A stretch of 7,625 nucleotides of DNA. Origin: Hyphomicrobiales bacterium. GTDB lineage: Bacteria; Pseudomonadota; Alphaproteobacteria; Rhizobiales; Xanthobacteraceae. The notes below the pieces were generated by a model that saw only the letters and a list, made by a program, of their open reading frames with translations, was not told where the DNA came from and did no database searches. Positions 1-4,990 of the stretch are shown here, in pieces. Within the stretch, counting starts at the first letter, position 1; each line of letters opens with the position of its first letter. The stretch covers positions 1 through 7,625 of the forward strand of contig JAFKKQ010000079.1 in NCBI GenBank assembly GCA_017304505.1. Direction: 5' to 3'. The position numbers and the translations under genes were made by a program.

Positions 1-716
1 TCGTCCGGGTTACGGTGATAGGTGTAGATGTTGTGGCCTGGCCCATGGCGCCCCGGCCCCCAGATGATCGGGATATCCTTGCCGCCGAGGAAATCCATCG
101 CGGTCTGCACCTGGGCCCAGTCCTTCAGTTCAAAGGCGATGTGGTGCATTTGGGTGCGCTTGCCGCGCACGAAGTTGACGGTGTGGTGGTCGGGACCGCA
201 GCGCATGAAAGCGAACCAGTCCTGAATCCAGTCCGACAACCGGAAGCCGAGCACCCGGCTGTAATACTCGACGAAAGTCTTCGGCTCATCGACGCAGAAC
301 GCCAGGTGGCCGAGCTTGAGCGGGCCGATGCCGGTGACCGGCTGGTTCTTGGCAATGGGAGTCTGGTCGGCGAAGACCTCGATCCGGGTGCCTTTGGGGT
401 CCGCGAACGTCACCGACTTCGCGATGCCGGGCGCGGCGTCGTTGCGCGGATCGATCCGCACGTCCTCGGCTTCGAGACCCTTGCGGATATCCTCGAACGG
501 CGTGCCGGGATCGACCTGAAACGCAATCCCGGCGCAGCGTGCGTGCTCGCCTTTTTCGAGTTGCACCGCGAGATCGCCGACCTTGGTTGCCAGATGCACC
601 CGGCCGTTCTCCCGCGCAGCGACGGCGAGCCCGACAACCTGCGTGAAATAATCGACCTGACGCTCGAGGTCGGGCGTCTCAAAGGTCGCGTGGCTCATGC
701 GTTTGACCTGGATCAT
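1..716 (-). CDS. Extradiol-type ring-cleavage dioxygenase, VOC superfamily (5' part; C-terminus beyond the window edge)
   Basis: The reverse strand reads open from an ATG at 716-714 to the window edge, giving 238 complete codons (MIQVKRMSHATFE...YTYHRNPD) with no stop. The protein has two VOC (glyoxalase/bleomycin-resistance fold) modules, about residues 4-122 and 130-238+, as in type I extradiol dioxygenases such as BphC and catechol 2,3-dioxygenases. These cytoplasmic Fe(II) enzymes open catecholic rings next to the hydroxyls. Ligand candidates in the second module are His137 (in LGHLAFCVDE) and the His191-His192 pair (in MHHIAFEL). The third family ligand, a Glu shortly after an NPDG-like motif, would fall just past the edge, because the frame ends at NPD. 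A GGAGA site lies 5 nt before the ATG. A second ATG (residue 7) is possible but has no comparable site. The substrate cannot be read from the sequence. The gene follows the lipoprotein gene on the same strand after 178 bp, so independent transcription is likely. Confidence 0.85.
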   Translation of the reverse strand, partial: MIQVKRMSHATFETPDLERQVDYFTQVVGLAVAARENGRVHLATKVGDLAVQLEKGEHARCAGIAFQVDPGTPFEDIRKGLEAEDVRIDPRNDAAPGIAKSVTFADPKGTRIEVFADQTPIAKNQPVTGIGPLKLGHLAFCVDEPKTFVEYYSRVLGFRLSDWIQDWFAFMRCGPDHHTVNFVRGKRTQMHHIAFELKDWAQVQTAMDFLGGKDIPIIWGPGRHGPGHNIYTYHRNPD

Positions 717-734
717 ACCTGTCTCCGGCTTCGC

Positions 735-750
735 GCCGGCGGCCGCCGGC
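735..750. repeat. Perfect 16-bp palindrome in the dioxygenase leader
   Basis: GCCGGCGGCCGCCGGC is exactly self-complementary. It ends 18 bp upstream of the dioxygenase ATG and just before its GGAGA site. It could bind a dimeric regulator, or fold as a 6-bp GC stem with a 4-nt loop in the mRNA leader. GC-rich palindromes also arise by chance in DNA of this composition, so a function is inferred only. Confidence 0.5.
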
Positions 751-874
751 TGCGATCAAGGGAAAATCGGCTCGGAAGATGCTTTGTTTTTGTCAGGTCA
801 GCAAGGCACCGCCCGTCATGCCGGACGCCACGGCTCCCGCAAAACCGCAAGCCCGATTTGCCAGACCCAGGTTG

Positions 875-889
875 CCAAGCCTCGCTTGG
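875..889 (-). terminator. Short hairpin just after the lipoprotein stop (weak terminator candidate)
   Basis: CCAAGC and GCTTGG (6-bp stem, 3-nt loop) sit 5 bp beyond the lipoprotein stop codon on the minus strand. No T-tract follows, so intrinsic termination is doubtful. The hairpin may instead protect the 3' end. The rest of the 178-bp gap to the dioxygenase start shows no convincing promoter. Confidence 0.3.
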
Positions 890-894
890 GTGGT

Positions 895-1362
895 TCAAGG
901 CGCGATCGCCTCAAGCTCCGGATAGCGCTGGTAGGACAGCCCCGCGCACATCTGCGGATCGTCCGCAACGAACTGATTCAACCGCCCGCCGAGGAAGATG
1001 GCCACTCGTTGCTGAGGGCCCTCATAACGGTTGTCCGTGTTGCGAGGGTTGTAGCGAACGCAGGCGATGTAGTGCGGCGTGCCGGCGACCGGACGCAGCA
1101 CAGGCTCGCTGATGAAGGCGTCCTTCACCTTGCTGGGATTGTTCAGCCAGGTGCGCATGAAACCCACCACCTCCGCTCGATATTTTGCTGGGAAAACATT
1201 CGGATCGGTGGGCGGCGGTGGCTCGCTCTTGCCAAACCCCAGCGTCGGGGCGGAGCCGGAGCAGCCGGCCAGGGCCATAGCCACCACGACCATCGGCAAG
1301 ACGCGAGAGACATTACGACGGGCGTCGCGAAAGGCATCACGGCAGACATTCAGCAACGACAA
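895..1362 (-). CDS. Small conserved-type outer-envelope lipoprotein of unknown function
   Basis: This encodes 155 residues if it starts at the TTG at 1362-1360. The frame stays open to 1551 upstream, but that part does not look like protein. A purine-rich stretch (GGGGGAAGGGAAA) precedes the TTG. A second in-frame TTG at 1356 would give 153 residues. The internal ATG at 1293 would remove the whole basic n-region of the signal peptide, so I reject it. The N-terminus has several Arg, a hydrophobic core (VLPMVVVAMA) and a lipobox LAGC, with Cys34 the predicted lipidated residue. A short Gly/Ser/Pro linker (SEPPPPTDPN) follows. The roughly 100-residue mature domain contains FMRTWLNNPSKVKDAFISEP, a Cys in YIACVRYNP, AIFLGGRLNQF and a Cys in DPQMCAGLSYQRYPE. 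The two Cys could form a disulfide in the periplasm. It resembles hypothetical lipoproteins I associate with Bradyrhizobium relatives, but I cannot assign a function. Confidence 0.78.
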   Translation of the reverse strand: MSLLNVCRDAFRDARRNVSRVLPMVVVAMALAGCSGSAPTLGFGKSEPPPPTDPNVFPAKYRAEVVGFMRTWLNNPSKVKDAFISEPVLRPVAGTPHYIACVRYNPRNTDNRYEGPQQRVAIFLGGRLNQFVADDPQMCAGLSYQRYPELEAIAP

Positions 1363-1424
1363 TTTCCCTTCCCCCTTCCTGTGCGCGCCCCACGTCATCC
1401 TGAAGCATAATCCGGAAAATCCTG

Positions 1425-1450
1425 TTCCCCTCATTCGATCCGAGGGGGAA
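1425..1450. repeat. Inverted repeat in the gap between lipoprotein gene and tRNA
   Basis: CCCCTC (1427-1432) and GAGGGG (1442-1447) flank a 9-nt loop. Allowing one bulged G, TT/AA extends the stem by two pairs. It lies about 65 bp upstream of the lipoprotein TTG start, within the 234-bp non-coding stretch 1363-1596. The same stretch holds two ATCCTG copies 22 bp apart (1397 and 1419). It could be an operator, a leader structure or a dispersed intergenic repeat unit. No lipoprotein promoter stands out here. Confidence 0.35.
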
Positions 1451-1543
1451 AACCCGCGCCACCCAGCACCCAATCCTAATCCCAAGCTGCGCCGCCGCGC
1501 GAGTGGACCGGTTGGCGCAGCGGGCTGCCCTCTGCGATTCTCC

Positions 1544-1573
1544 TTGAGCAACGACCGCGCTCGGCTGTATGCC
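1544..1573 (+). promoter_or_regulatory. Possible promoter of the tRNA-Arg gene
   Basis: TTGAGC (1544-1549) and TATGCC (1568-1573) are separated by 18 bp, a sigma-70-like layout. Transcription would begin near 1580, leaving a leader of about 16 nt before the mature tRNA 5' end for RNase P to remove. Each hexamer is only a partial match. Confidence 0.4.
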
Positions 1574-1596
1574 GGTCATGATTTGGTTGCCGGCAC

Positions 1597-1673
1597 GGCC
1601 CCGTAGCTCAGCTGGATAGAGCACTGCGCTTCGAACGCAGTGGTCGGGAGTTCGAATCTCTCCGGGGTCGCCA
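1597..1673 (+). tRNA. tRNA-Arg (anticodon UCG)
   Basis: This is a complete 77-nt cloverleaf with encoded CCA. The acceptor stem is GGCCCCG paired with CGGGGTC, with one G-U pair. The D-arm is GCTC...GAGC. The anticodon stem CTGCG/CGCAG carries the loop CTTCGAA, so the anticodon is UCG (1631-1633), which reads CGA. The variable loop has 5 nt. The T-arm is GGGAG-TTCGAAT-CTCTC with one G-U pair. The discriminator is G73. A20 in the D-loop (AGCTGGATA) matches the usual arginine identity element. No partial copy of the 3' half, as an integrated element would leave, is visible elsewhere in the window. Confidence 0.97.
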
Positions 1674-1791
1674 CTTGCCGCGCTCTTGCCGTTCACCTCC
1701 CGCGCCCGGCTTGGCGCCCTGCCCGAACGCCCCGCGCAACCAAAGTGACCTCCTCGGCGTTACCGGGTGGGCTGGCAGAGCGGGTGAGATC

Positions 1792-1890
1792 ATGGCCCAC
1801 CGGTCGAGCGAATGGCGTATCGATCCTGTGGTGGTCGCTACCTTGTTGTTCGGGATTGCCGCTGCGGCCGTCCTCGTCACAGCGATTTGA
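1792..1890 (+). CDS. Putative 32-residue single-pass membrane peptide
   Basis: The frame ATG...TGA encodes MAHRSSEWRIDPVVVATLLF followed by GIAAAAVLVTAI. A short polar N-terminus leads into about 20 uninterrupted hydrophobic residues (VVVATLLFGIAAAAVLVTAI), a good single transmembrane helix that ends at the C-terminus. A GGTGAG stretch is placed about right as a ribosome site (3 nt before the ATG). The frame stays open upstream to a TTG at 1675, directly after the tRNA, but that extension is Pro/Arg-rich and looks non-coding. The ORF lies 118 bp downstream of the tRNA, and a terminator-like hairpin follows it. No family is recognised. An ORF this short could be chance, though the amphipathic-free helix and the start context argue for a real gene. 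Confidence 0.42.
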   Translation: MAHRSSEWRIDPVVVATLLFGIAAAAVLVTAI

Positions 1891-1956
1891 CAAGCCTCTT
1901 GCTCAAGACACCGCCCGAAGGTGGTCCCCCAGGGTGGTTACCCAAGGCGGGGATCG

Positions 1957-1976
1957 GCCGTGCCGTCGGCATTTTT
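1957..1976 (+). terminator. Terminator-like hairpin with T5 tract
   Basis: GCCG (1957-1960) and CGGC (1967-1970) enclose a 6-nt loop. One base later comes TTTTT (1972-1976). A second small hairpin, GGGT/ACCC (1932-1943), lies just upstream. It would end transcripts from the tRNA and small membrane ORF before the M23 gene. The stem is short, so efficiency is uncertain. The remaining gap (1891-2061) shows only a weak promoter possibility (TTGTCC at 2016, TAGTCC at 2040, spacer 18). Confidence 0.4.
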
Positions 1977-2033
1977 GTTGATGGCTGCGACACCGCCACT
2001 CCCCCCAGCCCGGCGTTGTCCGCTAATTTTGGT

Positions 2034-2055
2034 CGGGGGTAGTCCCCGGTGAGGA
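2034..2055 (+). promoter_or_regulatory. Leader hairpin abutting the M23 gene ribosome site
   Basis: CGGGG (2034-2038) and CCCCG (2044-2048) form a 5-bp GC stem with loop GTAGT. It runs straight into the Shine-Dalgarno stretch GGTGAGGA (2048-2055), which stands 6 nt before the GTG start. The ribosome site supports the GTG at 2062. The hairpin could modulate access to it if the transcript includes it, which is inference. Confidence 0.4.
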
Positions 2056-2061
2056 CGTCTT

Positions 2062-3696
2062 GTGCGGCTGGGGTTGATTTCCGCGTTCCTGTTTGCCCTT
2101 CTCGGCACGGCCCATGCTCAGAGTATGAGGCCGCCAAACCTGTCGTTTGCCGAGGCCGACTGGGGCGCGGCGATCGCGGCATTGGCAGATACTGACTTCC
2201 TTGGCCCGGTCGCGGCGACGAGGCGGATCCGCACCGCCCAGGCCGGTGGCGGTATCGGCGCCGGCAGGCCGGCGATGCCGGCGCTGACCCGGCTCAACGC
2301 CGCAATGGCCCAGCGCTTCACTGGGATCGCGACCAGCCCGGTGCCGGTGCTGCTGCCTTTCGACGTTGAGGCCCTGCTCCGCGATCAGGCCGCGGGCACG
2401 GCCGACGACAGCAGCGCGCGCTATCTCGCGGGCTTCCACGCCGCGCAATTCTTCTATGCCGGGCCTGCCGGTTATGACGCCGCTTTTGCGATCCGCACAG
2501 CCGATGTCGCAGGGCTTTCAGACATCCCGTTTTCCCGCCCAATCGAAGTGCAAATCTCCGGTTCGCTCGTTCTCTACAATCTCGATCCGCCCATCGCCGT
2601 CGCGGGCTCGCCGGTGCCGGAGTTGGAACACGAATTCCCCGGCATCCGGCGGATGATCCTTGAGCATTACTTGCGCTACACGTTCGTGCGGTTTGGCGTG
2701 CCCTATGCCGTGTCGGCGCTGTGTTTCGATGCCGGCGTGTCGCGCGAAGGATTGCCGACGTGCCGCACAGCCGATCGTGTCGTGCAGCATTTCCTGCGCG
2801 CGCTGCAGATGGCCGGCGGCATGCCCAGCGGCCTGCGTGCGATCAAGCCGTTGCCGGTGGAGCGGCCGGCTGCCGTGTCGACCACGTTCGGCTATCACGC
2901 GCCGGGACGCATCCTGTCCGGCTCGGGGTCGCGCAAGCGGGCCGGCCGGACCGATTTCACCGTCTATTCACAAATCCGCTTTCCGCTCGCGGATGCGCCG
3001 GCCAGCGCCGGCTCCGAACTTCTGGGCGGCGGCCGCGGTGAAACGAGGCCCGGCATCGATGAGCCTCTGAGCTATTCCTGGCGCGACAATTTCTGCGAGC
3101 GGCGCAGCTTTCCCGTCGCTCAATGTCCGGCCGGCACCGGCCATCAGGGGCAGGATATCCGGGCGCTGCAGTGCAAGATCGCACCGGGCACCGAGCGCTG
3201 CGAGCAATACGGCGAGGTTGTCGCCGTCCGCGGCGGCATCATCCTGCGCTCGCCGAAGCAGGAGGCCGCATATCTTTTCGTCAACTCGGCGAACGAACAC
3301 ATCCGGTTCCGCTACCTGCACATGAGCCCGCGCAAGATGGATGCGGACGGATTGCTCAGCGGGCGGCGCGTGCACGAAGGCGAAGTAATCGGCGAGGTCG
3401 GCAACTTCAGCATGCAGGATGCCGGAACCAGCTACCACTTGCATTTCGACATCCAGGTGCCGACCAAAGACGGCTGGGTTTTCGTCAATCCTTATATGAC
3501 GCTCGTCGCGGCCTATGAGCGCCTGATCGGCGCGCGCGGAACCGAACTGGCCGATCCCGTCGCCGTGGATTCCGCCGCGTCGGGCTCGGGTTCCGATGCA
3601 GCAAGCTCAAGCGCAAAGGCTTCCCGCACGGACGGCGAAAAGCGCCGGCCGCGGAAATCGGAAAAGCCGGCGCGCCACCGAAACGGCAAGCGTTGA
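2062..3696 (+). CDS. Exported M23-family (LytM-type) zinc metallopeptidase
   Basis: This 544-residue protein starts at GTG, chosen for the GGTGAGGA site and because it gives a clean Sec signal peptide (hydrophobic residues 3-16, AHA cleavage site after residue 19). The M23 domain is at about residues 355-480. Zinc ligands by family pattern are His361 and Asp365 (HQGQD) and His461 (HLHFD). The other catalytic His are His420 (YLHMSP) and His459. All five are present, so it should be an active periplasmic endopeptidase cutting peptidoglycan cross-links. Residues about 30-340 match no domain I recognise. Cys221/Cys234 and Cys345, 355, 371 and 380 may form disulfides. The tail (about 501-544) is a Ser/Ala linker followed by a very basic segment (KRRPRKSEKPARHRNGKR) that could bind wall or membrane polyanions. 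No LysM or coiled-coil region is evident. The lytic transglycosylase gene follows 65 bp later on the same strand. The peptidase call is firm; the physiological substrate is inferred from the family. Confidence 0.92.
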   Translation: MRLGLISAFLFALLGTAHAQSMRPPNLSFAEADWGAAIAALADTDFLGPVAATRRIRTAQAGGGIGAGRPAMPALTRLNAAMAQRFTGIATSPVPVLLPFDVEALLRDQAAGTADDSSARYLAGFHAAQFFYAGPAGYDAAFAIRTADVAGLSDIPFSRPIEVQISGSLVLYNLDPPIAVAGSPVPELEHEFPGIRRMILEHYLRYTFVRFGVPYAVSALCFDAGVSREGLPTCRTADRVVQHFLRALQMAGGMPSGLRAIKPLPVERPAAVSTTFGYHAPGRILSGSGSRKRAGRTDFTVYSQIRFPLADAPASAGSELLGGGRGETRPGIDEPLSYSWRDNFCERRSFPVAQCPAGTGHQGQDIRALQCKIAPGTERCEQYGEVVAVRGGIILRSPKQEAAYLFVNSANEHIRFRYLHMSPRKMDADGLLSGRRVHEGEVIGEVGNFSMQDAGTSYHLHFDIQVPTKDGWVFVNPYMTLVAAYERLIGARGTELADPVAVDSAASGSGSDAASSSAKASRTDGEKRRPRKSEKPARHRNGKR

Positions 3697-3727
3697 TCGT
3701 GCCACGTTGATCGCGACACCATGCCGT

Positions 3728-3755
3728 TTGCCGGCGCGCGCGAGGCTCGTACAAT
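3728..3755 (+). promoter_or_regulatory. Probable promoter of the lytic transglycosylase gene (leaderless arrangement)
   Basis: TTGCCG (3728-3733) and TACAAT (3750-3755) are separated by 16 bp. The -10 matches the sigma-70 consensus at 5 of 6 positions and the -35 at 4 of 6. The expected start of transcription, about 7 nt after the -10, coincides with the ATG at 3762. No Shine-Dalgarno sequence lies at normal distance; the nearest GAGG is 16 nt away. Together these suggest a leaderless mRNA. Confidence 0.5.
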
Positions 3756-3761
3756 AAAATT

Positions 3762-4973
3762 ATGAATCGCTCTCGCCGCGTCTGGTTGCAAGGCGCGCTG
3801 GCCAGCGCCGCGCTGCTTCCGTTCGGCGCTGCCGCTCGCGCGCAGAGCGCACGCACGCCGTTTCCGCAATGGGTGGCATCGTTCCGCGCGAAAGCGATGG
3901 CGCACGGCATCTCGGCGCGCACTTACGACAGTGTGATGGGCACGCTCAAGCCCGACACGTCGGTCTATGCGCTGCAACGCGCGCAACCCGAATTCCAGGA
4001 GCAGACCTGGCAGTACCTCAACCGTCGTGTCTCCGATTGGCGGATCACGACCGGCCGCGAGGTCGCCAAGCAACATGCGTCGCTGCTGGCGCGTGTCGAG
4101 CACGCTTACGGCGTCGACCGCTATGTGCTGCTCGCGCTGTGGGGCGTGGAATCCGCCTACGGCGACCCGGTGGTGCAGCAGAAATATATGCGGCCGGTGT
4201 TTCCCGCCCTCGCCGCGCTGGCCTGGGGCGAGCCGCGGCGGCGCGCCTACTGGGAAAAAGAACTGCTGAATGCGCTCACCATCGTCGAGCGGGGCTGGAG
4301 CACGCCCGCGCAAATGCGCGGCTCCTGGGCCGGCGCGATGGGCCACACCCAATGGATGCCCGAGGTCTGGCTCAACATGGGTGTCGATTTCGATCGCGAC
4401 GGCCGCATTTCGCCGTTCGGCCATCCGGCCGATGCGCTCGCCGGCACCGCACGCTACCTCTTGGAGCGGGGCAAATACCGGCGCAACGAGCCGTGGGGTT
4501 ACGAGGTGAAAGGCAAGGCATCCGGCAAGGCGCGCACCTATGCCGCCTGGCGCGCGCATGGCGTTCACCGCGCCGACGGCAAGGCGTTCGACCGTCCTCA
4601 TGCGTCGGCACGGCCGTGGACGCCGGTGCCGGGCGGGCCGTCGTTCCTGCTCGGGCCCAACTTCTTTTCGGTGCGTAGCTACAACCCGTCGATGAATTAC
4701 GCGCTGGCGATCGCGCATCTGGCCGACCGCATTCGCGGCGGCGGCTCGTTCGTCCACCCCTTCCCCGGCAGCGAGCGCACGCCGACCCTCGCCGAATTGA
4801 AGGAACTGCAGCAGCGCCTCACCAAAGCAGGCTTCGATACAGGCGGCGTCGACGGCCGTGTCGGCAGCGACACCATGCGCGCCGTGCGCACCTATCAGCA
4901 GAAGGTCGGCATGGAGCCCGCCGACGGCTACGCCGGCCTGAAAGTTCTGGCTCGGCTGCGGCAAGCGCCGTAG
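3762..4973 (+). CDS. Lytic murein transglycosylase, MltB type, with C-terminal peptidoglycan-binding domain
   Basis: This 403-residue protein should cleave the MurNAc-GlcNAc bond of peptidoglycan in the periplasm, leaving 1,6-anhydro ends. The N-terminus (SRRVWLQG, hydrophobic stretch, ARA site after residue 27) resembles a twin-arginine signal. A Sec route is also possible. There is no lipobox, so unlike E. coli MltB it is probably soluble. The SLT_2 domain spans about residues 33-330. Glu130 in LWGVESAYG is the expected catalytic acid. SWAGAMGHTQWMPE (188-201) and the calcium-site-like DFDRDGR (209-215) are family hallmarks, and NFFSVRSYNPSMNYA (300-314) closes the fold. Residues about 341-400 form a PG_binding_1 domain (LQQRLTKAGFD...DGRVGSDTMRAVRTYQ). 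Length and domain order are usual for the alphaproteobacterial family. It lies 65 bp after the M23 gene, with its own promoter candidate and no ribosome site. Its 3' end converges with the next gene, 17 bp away. Confidence 0.95.
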   Translation: MNRSRRVWLQGALASAALLPFGAAARAQSARTPFPQWVASFRAKAMAHGISARTYDSVMGTLKPDTSVYALQRAQPEFQEQTWQYLNRRVSDWRITTGREVAKQHASLLARVEHAYGVDRYVLLALWGVESAYGDPVVQQKYMRPVFPALAALAWGEPRRRAYWEKELLNALTIVERGWSTPAQMRGSWAGAMGHTQWMPEVWLNMGVDFDRDGRISPFGHPADALAGTARYLLERGKYRRNEPWGYEVKGKASGKARTYAAWRAHGVHRADGKAFDRPHASARPWTPVPGGPSFLLGPNFFSVRSYNPSMNYALAIAHLADRIRGGGSFVHPFPGSERTPTLAELKELQQRLTKAGFDTGGVDGRVGSDTMRAVRTYQQKVGMEPADGYAGLKVLARLRQAP

Positions 4974-4984
4974 GGCGCCGCCCT
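4972..4984. terminator. Small hairpin between the convergent transglycosylase and decarboxylase-like genes
   Basis: AGGGC-GCC-GCCCT forms a 5-bp stem with a 3-nt loop. It starts inside the transglycosylase TAG and fills most of the 17-bp gap between the two convergent stop codons. It reads the same on both strands and could serve both genes. It has no T-tract on either side, so it is a weak candidate. Confidence 0.3.
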
Positions 4985-4990
4985 GCCTTG

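Noticed and set aside
15..1112. 365-codon plus-strand open frame at the left end
   Set aside because: It lies antisense to the dioxygenase and lipoprotein genes, has no domain pattern, and is explained by GC-biased third positions. The minus strand reads as clear VOC protein.
1337..1696. 119-codon minus-strand frame containing GEIRTPDHCVRSAVLYPAEL
   Set aside because: This is the well-known spurious translation of a tRNA gene read backwards. A neighbouring frame (1608-1880, with RRDSNSRPLRSKRSALS) is the same artefact.
1702..1717. GCGCC/GGCGC hairpin after the tRNA
   Set aside because: A 5-bp stem with no T-tract in very GC-rich DNA. It may process or end the tRNA transcript but is not distinguishable from chance.
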